A stretch of 64,000 nucleotides of DNA from Anaerolineales bacterium (GTDB taxonomy: Bacteria; Chloroflexota; Anaerolineae; Anaerolineales; Villigracilaceae), in NCBI GenBank assembly GCA_030583905.1, contig CP129481.1, forward strand, positions 3,502,136 to 3,566,135, read 5' to 3'. The translations under genes and the position numbers were made by a program. A model generated the notes under the pieces. It worked only from the letters and a program-made list of their open reading frames with translations. It was not told the DNA's origin and made no database searches. Every line of letters begins with the position of its first letter. The stretch's first letter is position 1. Shown here piece after piece: positions 43,897-51,628 of this stretch.

Positions 43897-45222
43897 ATGA
43901 AGCTCTTCTTTCCCATCCGCTTGCGGATATTCGCCGCCGCAACGCTGCTGCTGATCGCCAGCGGATGCATCATGCCATTTCAAAAAGATGAACGCCCGAA
44001 CATCCTGATCATCGTCACCGACGATCAGCGCTACGACACCATGGAGTTCATGCCGCAAACTCAGGCGGCTATCTTCGACCAGGGCGTCACGTTCAAGCAT
44101 GGATTTGTCACCACGCCGCTGTGTTGTCCCAGCCGAGCCAGCATCCTGACCGGAAAATATGCCAGCAACCACGGTGTCATCAACAATGATTATGAATTGG
44201 AAGAGCCGACTTTCATCGAATTAATGAAGAAAAACGGCTATTACACCGGGCTGGTGGGAAAATATCTCAATTCATGGAAGGGAGATCCGCGCCCTGAATA
44301 TGACTACTGGGTATCCTTCCAGTTCGGAGAGACGAGGTACTACCATCCGCGCCTGAATGTGAATGGCGAGTGGATCCGTCATCAGGATGAATATGTCACC
44401 TACTCGCTGGGAAATTACGTGATCGAGTTTCTCGGAAAAGCCGCGAGGACGAACAAGCCTTTCATCCTGCTCTATACGCCCAATGCGCCTCACAATCCTG
44501 CCACACCTGCCAATGAAGATTTGAATTTATTAGCTGATCTGCCTCCTCACCGTCCGCCCAGCTTCGATGAACCGGATATTGCGGACAAACCGGAGTGGAT
44601 GCTCAGGGATGGACCATTACATCCTGACATCATAAAAATGATCGACGAGTATCGGCTTAACCAACTCCGCACCCTGGCATCACTTGACCGTGCCATTGAT
44701 GACATCATGCAGGAACTTGATAGCTTGGGAATGCTCGACAATACCATGATCATCTTTCTATCGGACAATGGCGCTCATTGGGGGGAACATAGATTGTTCT
44801 CAAAAAACACATTTTATGATGAAGCCAGCCGGGTCCCCTTCGCTGTCCGTTACCCTGCTCTGGTTTCCGAACCCCATATTGATGAACAACATGTGGTCGC
44901 CAGCATTGATATTGCCCCCACAGCATTGGACCTGGCGGGCATTCCCATCCCTGAAACCATGGACGGCTTGTCATTAATACGATTGCTCAACGGAACAAGC
45001 GACTGGCGGGACGGCGTGTTGATCGAAGGCTGGCCCCCCCGCGGAACCTACACCGCTGTCCACACCGGGAACCATGTTTACGCCGAAACCTTGGGAGACA
45101 TATCCGAGTTCTATGACCTGCTCAATGATCCCTATCAATTGCAGAACCTGATCCAGGACCCAGCTTATCAATCCCTCATCAACGAACATCAGGAATTATT
45201 GCGGCGACTGACTGGACGTTAA
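43897..45222 (+). CDS. Sulfatase family lipoprotein
   Basis: A 441-residue exported sulfatase. An N-terminal lipoprotein signal ends in SGC at about residue 24. The sulfatase domain opens with NILIIVTDDQR and has the formylglycine motif CCPSRAS (CxPSR) at about residue 77, then LVGKYLNSW and FLSDNGAHWGEH. It would remove sulfate esters from sulfated glycans and needs a formylglycine-generating enzyme, not found in the window. The nearest ribosome-binding site is a weak GGA. Confidence 0.92.
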   Translation: MKLFFPIRLRIFAAATLLLIASGCIMPFQKDERPNILIIVTDDQRYDTMEFMPQTQAAIFDQGVTFKHGFVTTPLCCPSRASILTGKYASNHGVINNDYELEEPTFIELMKKNGYYTGLVGKYLNSWKGDPRPEYDYWVSFQFGETRYYHPRLNVNGEWIRHQDEYVTYSLGNYVIEFLGKAARTNKPFILLYTPNAPHNPATPANEDLNLLADLPPHRPPSFDEPDIADKPEWMLRDGPLHPDIIKMIDEYRLNQLRTLASLDRAIDDIMQELDSLGMLDNTMIIFLSDNGAHWGEHRLFSKNTFYDEASRVPFAVRYPALVSEPHIDEQHVVASIDIAPTALDLAGIPIPETMDGLSLIRLLNGTSDWRDGVLIEGWPPRGTYTAVHTGNHVYAETLGDISEFYDLLNDPYQLQNLIQDPAYQSLINEHQELLRRLTGR

Positions 45223-45223
45223 C

Positions 45224-45257
45224 AAAAAAAGCCCCTGAAAACAGGGGCTTTTTCTAT
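45224..45257. terminator. Bidirectional terminator at the left junction of the element
   Basis: AAAGCCCCTG and CAGGGGCTTT form a perfect stem with A/T runs on both sides. It ends the sulfatase gene. It was probably also the original terminator of tRNA-Asn before the element inserted. Confidence 0.92.
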
Positions 45258-45258
45258 T

Positions 45259-45296
45259 TGGCTCCTGGCATAGGACTTGAACCTATAACCTAGCGG
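45259..45296. repeat. Left attachment site, 38-bp copy of the tRNA-Asn 3' half
   Basis: The 38 bases are identical to 51686-51723, which is the 3' half of the intact tRNA-Asn. The copy ends in the anticodon arm and is not a functional tRNA. This is the usual mark of site-specific integration by a tyrosine recombinase. Confidence 0.93.
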
Positions 45297-45342
45297 ATTT
45301 TTGACCGTCCATATAACGTACAATTTCGACCATTTTATCAAA

Positions 45343-46128
45343 TCAAAACTTTTTCACTTCATCGTACAGATCAATGAGAGACTGAGGTCGTAATCGAAAC
45401 TTGGTTCCATGATTATGCCCCGTTCTTGCATCAAAATCAATATAAACTGATCCGGCTTCTATAGCATCAATAAATTTCTCAAGGCTTAATCCCTTAAGCA
45501 TATAAATTTCATCATACAAAAAATGTTCCCTGCCATTTATCCTTCTCGATTGAGCTGAAACATAAAAACAGTTGTGTAATTTAGTTCCTGCTTTATGAAA
45601 CAAATCATCAAATCCCCAATAGGGAGTAGGGTCTAAGCGTGAAAGCTCCTTGTTATCAAGAAATCTCTTTCCCCATTCATTATGAATGGTCATATTGATT
45701 TTACTTACATCAAAATCAATAAAAACCCTTCTGTTTACACGATCTATTTTCACCGTGAACCCTCTATCACTATATGCTCTTGCGTTTATTGTCTGACGAA
45801 AACTTTTTTCTGCATCTGAATATAAATTACCTGCTTCTTGATGCGACCATCCATAATTAGGGAGTAATATTGAAGGAACAAATCTATACGCACGCGGTGA
45901 CGGCTCCATATGAAATAGAGTAATTAAAGAATTTGTATTCCTTCTCTGTGCTTTTATCTCCCATTCCGAAGCATTAGGAATGGGCAAATTGTTTTCAGTA
46001 ATTCCTAATAAATCTTCAAGTGTATTACCAACACTTCCAGCATTTCCCCCCCGAGCGGATAGTATCCAACCTTTATTTCTTATATCAATTAAAGCATCTA
46101 TTAAACTTTCCTTCGTGTAAGTTTTCAT
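45343..46128 (-). CDS. Type II restriction endonuclease, MvaI/BcnI family
   Basis: A 261-residue nuclease that matches MvaI along its length by eye: GNTLEDLLGITENNLPIP, SLITLFHMEPSP, YWGFDDLFHKAGTKLH and GHNHGTKFRL. MvaI cuts CCWGG and BcnI CCSGG, so a related target is likely but not provable. The catalytic core ExK is present in EWEIKAQ, but the position matching the catalytic Asp50 of MvaI is Asn here. The ATG shares one base with the methyltransferase stop codon (TAATG), giving coupled translation. Base composition is AT-rich. Confidence 0.85.
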   Translation of the reverse strand: MKTYTKESLIDALIDIRNKGWILSARGGNAGSVGNTLEDLLGITENNLPIPNASEWEIKAQRRNTNSLITLFHMEPSPRAYRFVPSILLPNYGWSHQEAGNLYSDAEKSFRQTINARAYSDRGFTVKIDRVNRRVFIDFDVSKINMTIHNEWGKRFLDNKELSRLDPTPYWGFDDLFHKAGTKLHNCFYVSAQSRRINGREHFLYDEIYMLKGLSLEKFIDAIEAGSVYIDFDARTGHNHGTKFRLRPQSLIDLYDEVKKF

Positions 46129-46961
46129 TAGTCCTCTAAGTTCATTTTTTGCTGAACTGCTTTAATTGTCTTTTGAGAAAATACTTCTTTCTCATCGGTG
46201 CAAGAACGCATCTGTTGGCTCAGACGAACCTTTGCCATTTCACAATAATCAGGCGATAAATCTATTCCGATAAAATTTCTACCATAATTCTTTGCAGCAA
46301 TAGCCGTAGTACCTGATCCCATAAATGGATCAAGGATAATATTGGCTGTGGTAGAACTCACAATCCTTTCAATCAATTGCACGGGAAAAGGTGCGGGGTG
46401 CAAATTATCGCTTTCCTGACCAAATTCCCACACATCACCGTGAGCATTAGCTTTAGGTGCTAATCGAAATTTCTTTTTGGCAATCAAATAAATTACTTCA
46501 TAAGTTGGCAAAAAATACCCAGGGTTGAAGTTGATACCGCCTTTTCTTCTCCAAATAATAATTTGCCTAACAGGGAACCCAGACACAATGTCGTGGCGAT
46601 CCTGCAACAAACCAGCCTGCACTCTCCACTTGTGGTTATAAAAAATCGCTCCGGTTTCAGATATTACCCTAAACATTTCTGACAAACATTCACGTTGCCA
46701 CGCCACATACTCATGATGCGGCATATTATCATTATGATGAGAATAACCTTTTACCAATGCGGCGTTTGCCCATTTCCCCCCTCTCCCATCTTTCATACCA
46801 TTGCCTGTAGAATTCTTCAGATTGTATGGAGGCGAAGTAACAACAAGGTCAATGCTACCATCTGGGATTTGCTTCATAACATTAAGTACATCGCCACAAA
46901 TAAATTTATCTATGAAATCTTCTGGGAATTTGAGATTTTTTACATCTTTCATTTTTATCAT
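46128..46961 (-). CDS. DNA methyltransferase, beta class, probably N4-cytosine
   Basis: A 277-residue enzyme with the catalytic motif TSPPYNL (motif IV) near residue 43 ahead of the SAM motif LDPFMGSGTT (motif I) near residue 210, the beta-class order. SPPY together with the MvaI/BcnI-type partner points to N4-cytosine methylation, as in M.MvaI and M.BcnI; N6-adenine remains possible. It protects the host from the nuclease encoded just downstream. An ATG three codons in could also serve as start. Confidence 0.88.
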   Translation of the reverse strand: MIKMKDVKNLKFPEDFIDKFICGDVLNVMKQIPDGSIDLVVTSPPYNLKNSTGNGMKDGRGGKWANAALVKGYSHHNDNMPHHEYVAWQRECLSEMFRVISETGAIFYNHKWRVQAGLLQDRHDIVSGFPVRQIIIWRRKGGINFNPGYFLPTYEVIYLIAKKKFRLAPKANAHGDVWEFGQESDNLHPAPFPVQLIERIVSSTTANIILDPFMGSGTTAIAAKNYGRNFIGIDLSPDYCEMAKVRLSQQMRSCTDEKEVFSQKTIKAVQQKMNLED

Positions 46962-47006
46962 TACCGTTTTTTATTTTATTTGTTCAACAAAACAAATTAT
47001 AAAAGG

Positions 47007-47519
47007 TTATTTCTTTACGCCTTTCAACTCTTTCGGCTTCTGAATAGCCCTAAGTTTTAATTCTTTATCAAATCCTTCACGTATTTCATTTACAGTTCTT
47101 GACATTTCATTGATCGCCGCGGCAAACGGTACAAACCAATTATAGAATTGCTGTATCTTCTCTATTGGAATTTCATCACTTGATGGGTATTTTGAAACAT
47201 CATCAGAAATATTTTGCATTTGCAAGATCATATTTGTTATTTCTAACGTGGCTCGTCTATGCTCAGGCGGTGTTTTACGCAAGACAGCTATCATATCTTG
47301 AATTTCTTTATCCCCAATTTCTTCACCATAAAAATATTCAATAGGTTTATTTAGATAACTAGCAATATCGTAAAGTTCACTCGCTGATACTTGAACTTTT
47401 CCCCTCTCCAAATCTGAAATAGTAGCTTGTGTTTTCCCCAAATAATCAGCAAGGTCTTTTTGTGTAAGACCTTTTTCACTTCGTGCGGCTCTAATTCGAG
47501 AAACAATCAAATCATTCAT
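47007..47519 (-). CDS. XRE family transcriptional regulator
   Basis: A 170-residue regulator. An N-terminal helix-turn-helix (about residues 8-62) carries SEKGLTQKDLADYLGKTQATIS. The 100-residue C-terminal part is helical and unassigned. It lies 45 bases upstream of the methyltransferase in the same direction and is divergent from the rep side, so it may control both the restriction operon and replication genes. It is longer than typical restriction C proteins (about 80-100) and closer in size to phage or plasmid repressors. Confidence 0.85.
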   Translation of the reverse strand: MNDLIVSRIRAARSEKGLTQKDLADYLGKTQATISDLERGKVQVSASELYDIASYLNKPIEYFYGEEIGDKEIQDMIAVLRKTPPEHRRATLEITNMILQMQNISDDVSKYPSSDEIPIEKIQQFYNWFVPFAAAINEMSRTVNEIREGFDKELKLRAIQKPKELKGVKK

Positions 47520-47600
47520 GGGGAATATCCATAGTTTATCAATATTTCTTATATCTTAGCATAAGTATATCTTGACATGCAAACGGAATTACCTTATACT
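47520..47600. promoter_or_regulatory. Divergent promoter and probable operator region of the element
   Basis: A consensus rightward promoter, -35 TTGACA (47572-47577) and -10 TATACT (47595-47600) with 17 bases between, is flanked by repeated TATCTT motifs (TATATCTTAGC, TATATCTTGAC and, just downstream, AATATCTTATAG). The repeats overlap the -35 box and fit binding sites for the XRE protein. Confidence 0.65.
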
Positions 47601-47666
47601 TTTTTATAGGAATATCTTATAGACATTTCCTGTATTTTATCGGCTTTTTCCGTAACCAAGTTAGAA

Positions 47667-47692
47667 CGCCCCTATCTAATGACATAGGGGCG
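47667..47692 (+). other. Hairpin in the leader of the rightward transcript
   Basis: CGCCCCTAT and ATAGGGGCG form a perfect 9-bp stem with an 8-base loop, 14 bases before the start codon at 47707. There is no T run, so it is not a terminator. It may control translation or be part of an origin. Confidence 0.5.
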
Positions 47693-47706
47693 GAGATTAG
47701 AAAGAT

Positions 47707-47922
47707 ATGCAAATCATAGAAAAAACTGCTCTAACAGACCATTTGGTTATTGATCCCAAGACGGGTGAAATCCTGTCTTGTTTGAAGTGGGATGCCGTCC
47801 TGCGGCGGTACTCCCCTGCTCCCCTTGAAGCCTTGTCTCGTTGGGAGTTGCATCTTGTCGAAGGTTCGGCTCGGCTTCGCAAATGGGCTATTGAAAGCGC
47901 AATCAAGAAAGGGTATTTCTAA
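47707..47922 (+). CDS. Small protein of unknown function upstream of rep
   Basis: A 71-residue protein with no recognised domain. It is basic at the C-terminus (ARLRKWAIESAIKKGYF) and probably soluble. It is the first gene of the rightward operon, and its stop codon directly abuts the rep ATG, so translation is coupled. A role in replication control is possible from position alone. Confidence 0.6.
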   Translation: MQIIEKTALTDHLVIDPKTGEILSCLKWDAVLRRYSPAPLEALSRWELHLVEGSARLRKWAIESAIKKGYF

Positions 47923-48846
47923 ATGTTCTCGGTTCACTGGTTCGCTCTTACCATCCATCAGGATTTTGAAAAAGTCAAAGGGATTTGGGCTCAATTCTTC
48001 GCGCTCGGTCTCGGTGTGCTTGTGGATAAAGGTCACGGCGCAAGGGGTTACAGGCAGATTGCAGAGGCTTTGCTTGGCTCAAAAATCTATTATGACCATG
48101 TTACCGCTAAAGAAGGAAAAGACCATTGTCATATTGAAATTCCAGGGTCTGCATGTGAGGCGGTTATTCCTTCGGTCTTTCCCGATCTCGTCCAGTTCCT
48201 GATTGAAAATAATATCCGCTTTGCCATCAAACGGGCGGATTTCGCTTTCGATGGTGTTCCCTTCTCTCCCCAAGATTTCCTTGACGGTCTGCTCTCGGAT
48301 AATCTCGTTTCGCTCATTAAGCGTAATCCAGCACTTGAAAATGACAGCATCCGCGTTTCCCAAAGTCCTTGCGCTCTGCGCAAAAATGGCGAAGTCGGGA
48401 CAATGACAGTTTATGCGGGGGCTTCTTCTTCGCAGAGGATGGTCAGGGTCTATAACAAGCGCGGGGATACTCGTCTTGAATTTCAGTTACGGGATGAACG
48501 CGCTCATGCGGTTTGTTTGGATGTGTTCGCTCAGGCTTGGGAAGATTGGGAGATTACCGTCAAGGCGCATCTAAGGCAGTTTATTGATTTCAAACTTACC
48601 GATTGGTGGGCGGTCTTTGTTGCGGTTGCTCATCGGGCGGATTTGAAAATCTCATCTGCTCGGCGCATGTCGCTAACTCAAACGGAAAATTGGATAGAGC
48701 GTCAAGTTACTGTTGCTCTTTCCGTCATTGAAGATGTAAAAGGCAAAGAAGAAGCGCGGCTTTGGTTAAACGGTCTCACAAAGAAAGCGAGAAGAACGCG
48801 GGATAGGTCGCGCTATGCAAGCGTTCTGCAATTGGCAAGTAATTAA
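47923..48846 (+). CDS. Replication initiation protein, Rep_trans family
   Basis: A 307-residue protein resembling Rep_trans (PF02486) rolling-circle initiators of plasmids and filamentous-phage RstA proteins. Visible family features are IKRADFAFDGVPF near residue 105 and RMVRVYNKRGDTRLEFQLRD near residue 170, the latter with the expected tyrosine region. It probably nicks the element's origin after excision, and the element may then replicate as a circle. Assignment is by pattern, not by a database search. Confidence 0.78.
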   Translation: MFSVHWFALTIHQDFEKVKGIWAQFFALGLGVLVDKGHGARGYRQIAEALLGSKIYYDHVTAKEGKDHCHIEIPGSACEAVIPSVFPDLVQFLIENNIRFAIKRADFAFDGVPFSPQDFLDGLLSDNLVSLIKRNPALENDSIRVSQSPCALRKNGEVGTMTVYAGASSSQRMVRVYNKRGDTRLEFQLRDERAHAVCLDVFAQAWEDWEITVKAHLRQFIDFKLTDWWAVFVAVAHRADLKISSARRMSLTQTENWIERQVTVALSVIEDVKGKEEARLWLNGLTKKARRTRDRSRYASVLQLASN

Positions 48847-48892
48847 CTTTGAAAGGTGGTGATGTTGTGCAACTGCTCCCCTAGCACAGGGA

Positions 48893-48950
48893 CTAAGTAA
48901 TGCCGTGACATTACTTAGAAACTTGGTCAGAAACTAAGCAACGTCACGGC
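48893..48950 (+). other. Nested inverted repeats after rep (candidate origin or RNA switch)
   Basis: CTAAGTAAT (48893-48901) and ATTACTTAG (48910-48918) form a perfect 9-bp stem. Its loop, GCCGTGAC, is itself the inverse of GTCACGGC at 48943-48950. The two pairings exclude each other. Confidence 0.65.
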
Positions 48951-48979
48951 GTCGCTATTCTATCAAAACAGAGGAAAAA

Positions 48980-49588
48980 ATGTTCAAAAAACTTGGTCAA
49001 ATTTCTGCAACACTCTTGGCGGGTCTGCTCTTGGTTTATTCGGCTACTCGCTCCCTTGATTTTATTTCTCTCACGCTCCCGCCTGATAAACAAATTCTCG
49101 CTTGGTTCGGGCTGGCGGCTCTGGATGGCGGTCTGATCGCGTGGGTACTCGCCTATCTGCACGGCGCGAAGGGCTGGCAGCGTCCGATTGCTTTCGGGAT
49201 GGTCGTCATTGATCTGCTCGGCGTGATTGCCATGTTCACGCTGGACACGCTGTATAACGCTGGCGCAAATGGCATGACTGGCGCACTCACGGAAAATCAA
49301 ATCTTTTGGTCTGTGGTCGGGCTGTCTGCTGTGATTGGTCTCAATATCGCGGCAACCGTTGCCAGTCACTTGATGTCACCCGATGCGTTACGGGCGCAAG
49401 CCGAAGAAGAAGCCGATGACAAGATCGAAACGGCTACCCTGAAACAGATCACCCAAAACGCGGACACGCTCGCGGCGGAAGTTGCGCCCATCGTCGCGGC
49501 GGATTGGGTCGCTAAAAAGCGCGTTCAGCACATGGCGAATATTGGCAATGTTCCCGCGGAGGGTAGCGGTTTTTTCGGAGGCAAGTAA
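48980..49588 (+). CDS. Four-helix membrane protein of the element
   Basis: A 202-residue protein with four hydrophobic helices (about residues 8-26, 40-62, 70-92 and 105-130) and an acidic C-terminal tail. It recalls DUF2637-type membrane proteins of actinobacterial mobile elements but was not matched directly. GAGGA is 4 bases before the ATG. Near its end the codons GGT TTT TTC make a TTTTTTC slippery heptamer in the correct register, 10 bases before the stop codon, leading into a zinc-ribbon frame. Confidence 0.72.
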   Translation: MFKKLGQISATLLAGLLLVYSATRSLDFISLTLPPDKQILAWFGLAALDGGLIAWVLAYLHGAKGWQRPIAFGMVVIDLLGVIAMFTLDTLYNAGANGMTGALTENQIFWSVVGLSAVIGLNIAATVASHLMSPDALRAQAEEEADDKIETATLKQITQNADTLAAEVAPIVAADWVAKKRVQHMANIGNVPAEGSGFFGGK

Positions 49589-49722
49589 CAAGCGTCAAGG
49601 CTCTAAAGGTCTGCTCGTTCTGCGGTGACAAATATCCCGCTTCGTCTCGGTCACGCTATTGCAAGCCGTCCTGCAAACAAAAGGCGTATTACCGCAGAAA
49701 AAAGATCAAGGCTGAAATCTGA
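49576..49722 (+). CDS. Zinc-ribbon extension in the -1 frame, probably expressed by frameshifting
   Basis: After a -1 shift at TTTTTTC (49570-49576) the upstream protein would continue for 48 codons to TGA at 49720. The extension contains VCSFCGDKYP and YCKPSCKQKAYYRRKK, a four-cysteine zinc ribbon with a basic end. No ATG, GTG or TTG exists in this frame between its upstream stop codon (49564) and the first cysteine, so independent initiation is unlikely. The purine-rich GGAGG lies just after the slip site. Transcriptional slippage on the T6 run is an alternative. Confidence 0.55.
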   Translation, partial: RRQVTSVKALKVCSFCGDKYPASSRSRYCKPSCKQKAYYRRKKIKAEI

Positions 49723-49806
49723 CGATTTGTTACGGTATAGAGTAATGGCAAAAGTAGCGGCGCGGGGGTCGCCCCGTCGGGGTGCGGCGCGTTTTGCAAA
49801 TCATCC

Positions 49807-49833
49807 GTGATGGGTAGTGCGATTACCCATCAC
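49807..49833 (+). other. Perfect 10-bp inverted repeat upstream of the HTH/zinc-ribbon gene
   Basis: GTGATGGGTA and TACCCATCAC are separated by 7 bases and lie 16 bases before the ATG at 49850. The 260-base gap 49589-49849 also holds the zinc-ribbon frame and a GC-rich hairpin at about 49756-49796. Possible operator or origin element. Confidence 0.55.
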
Positions 49834-49849
49834 GAAGGCAAATCACACT

Positions 49850-50257
49850 ATGACAAAATTTGTTTTGAAAGGTCGTCTCAATGGTACTCAGCGCAACAGG
49901 CTAAAAAGCCTGTTCGATATGATGTATTCCCCTAGGGAACTGGCGGAGGAAATCGGTTTCCATGTGGATCGTGTTTACTCGGTTTATGTGCCGATGGGTT
50001 GCCCCAGTGAGCGTGATAATAAAAATCACATCCTGATTAATGGCAGGGCGTTTGCCAAATGGTATGAGCAGGTTTATACAAAGGTCAGGCTGGCGCAGGA
50101 TGAAACGTTTTGCCTGACCTGTAAAAAGGGCGTGAAGATCGTCAAGCCGCAGGAAAAAAGGCACAATGACACGGTTTATATTCTGAGTGATTGTCCTGCC
50201 TGTGGGCGCAGGCTGGCAAAGATTATTGAGCGTGTGAGGCTGGATCATGGTTTTTAA
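49850..50257 (+). CDS. Putative HTH and zinc-ribbon protein, candidate recombination accessory factor
   Basis: A 135-residue protein with a probable helix-turn-helix in the middle (MYSPRELAEEIGFHVDRVYS) and two zinc pairs at the C-terminus (FCLTC, DCPACG). It overlaps the recombinase gene by 11 bases, a common place for excisionase genes. No family was recognised; the excisionase idea rests on size, HTH and position. The ATG at 49850 is chosen over a GTG that lies inside the hairpin. Confidence 0.6.
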   Translation: MTKFVLKGRLNGTQRNRLKSLFDMMYSPRELAEEIGFHVDRVYSVYVPMGCPSERDNKNHILINGRAFAKWYEQVYTKVRLAQDETFCLTCKKGVKIVKPQEKRHNDTVYILSDCPACGRRLAKIIERVRLDHGF

Positions 50258-51299
50258 GAAAAACGTCCAGCTTATGAAAAAATATCTTGATTACCGTCTG
50301 CACGTGGACCAAATTACCAAAGGCTCGGCAGGCAGGGAAGCGGCACACATGCGCCATGTTATCCATTGGGCGGGGGATACGTCTTTCAAAAAGGCGGCGG
50401 ATATTCGCCCAACGTTTCCCGAATATCTGCAATCGAATACCATCAGTGAACGCAAAAAGGAATTGTCACCCGTCTATATCAAAAAGGCGTTGGCTACGGC
50501 TCGAAATTTCTTTACGTGGCTCTCGGAGAATGAAGCCGGTTACAAGCACATCAAACAGGCATGGATTAAGAAGATCAAGGTCAGGCGGCTGGCTGAAATC
50601 CCACGAACTACGGAATACGTGACACTGGACGAAATTCTGACCATTGCCCGCCGTCCTTGCGCAAGCGCGCGGACGCGTCGCGCAAGGGCGGGGCTGGTCT
50701 TTCTGTTCCTGTCAGGGATGCGCATCGGGGCGTTTATTTCGCTCCCCCTGCGGGCTGTGGATATTCCCAATCGGACGATTTATCAATACCCAAGTCTCGG
50801 TGTCAGGACGAAAAACAACAAGCACGGCAAAACGTTTTTATTGGACATTCCCGAACTGCTCCAAGTCGTGCAGGAATGGGATAACGAAATCAGGGCTATT
50901 CTTCCCCCTGACGGGTTTTGGTTCGCTCATCTGTCACCCCAAACGGGCGAAATAGATCCAAGTATTACCGAGGCGGGAAATCATCGCTTTAATTTGGCGC
51001 GGCGTGATTTTCAAAAGTGGCTTGATCGTGAAGGGTTGCCTTATCACTCTCCCCATAAATTCAGGCATGGGCATATTCATTACGGGATGGGACACGCGAG
51101 AACTGCCGCAGACATGAAAGCGGTTAGTCTCAATGTAATGCACTCGGATATTAAAACAACGGATCAGTTTTATTCGTCCTTCGATGGGGAGGAACTTAAG
51201 CAACGTGTTACCGCACTCAATAAAAACGGCGGGAATGAAGATAAGCAGAATATCATCAAGGCTTTGGAGGATGCTCTAAGGCAATTGAAAGACGCTTAG
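50247..51299 (+). CDS. Tyrosine recombinase (integrase) of the element
   Basis: A 350-residue site-specific recombinase. An N-terminal SAM-like core-binding domain covers about residues 5-110. The catalytic domain has the arginine in SGMRIGAFISL, HKFRHGH (the HxxR pair), the histidine in VMHSD and the nucleophile tyrosine in TDQFYSS, so all usual residues are present. It presumably inserts and, with a helper, excises the element at tRNA-Asn. Confidence 0.9.
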   Translation: MVFKKNVQLMKKYLDYRLHVDQITKGSAGREAAHMRHVIHWAGDTSFKKAADIRPTFPEYLQSNTISERKKELSPVYIKKALATARNFFTWLSENEAGYKHIKQAWIKKIKVRRLAEIPRTTEYVTLDEILTIARRPCASARTRRARAGLVFLFLSGMRIGAFISLPLRAVDIPNRTIYQYPSLGVRTKNNKHGKTFLLDIPELLQVVQEWDNEIRAILPPDGFWFAHLSPQTGEIDPSITEAGNHRFNLARRDFQKWLDREGLPYHSPHKFRHGHIHYGMGHARTAADMKAVSLNVMHSDIKTTDQFYSSFDGEELKQRVTALNKNGGNEDKQNIIKALEDALRQLKDA

Positions 51300-51628
51300 A
51301 ACGCTCTCGGCGCTGGCTGGCGCAATTCCCCCCGCCTTCACTCGTCCCAACGTGCAATTTTTCCCACGCCTTCCCCCATGCGTTTTGACGGGAAATCGCG
51401 CGGTCTGGTAGCAATAGTTCGGTAGTTGTCCCTGCTGGCTTTCCGTGATGCTCGTTACCCTGTCGCTTCTGCTATCGTTCCCCACGTCCAACGCAGGTTT
51501 TTTGGCGGGTTTCCAAAAAATCCAACTAGCGTACTATTGCCCCCGCTGATCCTGCACGCGCGAAGATGACCAAGGCAAGCATACAATCAAGGGCGGGGGA
51601 AAATTGCGCTTTCCCCACTTATTCACCG
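51300..51628. other. Non-coding right end of the element
   Basis: No convincing gene is seen in these 330 bases. Pyrimidine-rich stretches dominate the left part. GCCCCCGC near 51,540 and GGGCGGGGG near 51,592 are complementary over about 7 bases. The region is near the expected recombinase arm sites, but no clear repeats were identified. Confidence 0.5.

Noticed and set aside
45259..45296. A second tRNA-Asn gene at the left junction
   Set aside because: Only the 3' half is present; the anticodon loop and 5' half are missing. It is an attachment-site copy.
47667..47692. Hairpin before 47707 as a rho-independent terminator
   Set aside because: No T run follows on either strand, and it sits between a promoter and its first gene.
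49743..49808. A 21-codon ATG frame within the element gap
   Set aside because: It covers a GC-rich hairpin, has no ribosome-binding site and no conserved feature.
49625..49810. A 61-residue frame starting at 49625
   Set aside because: It overlaps the cysteine-rich -1 frame and gives a random-looking Arg/Ala-rich product.
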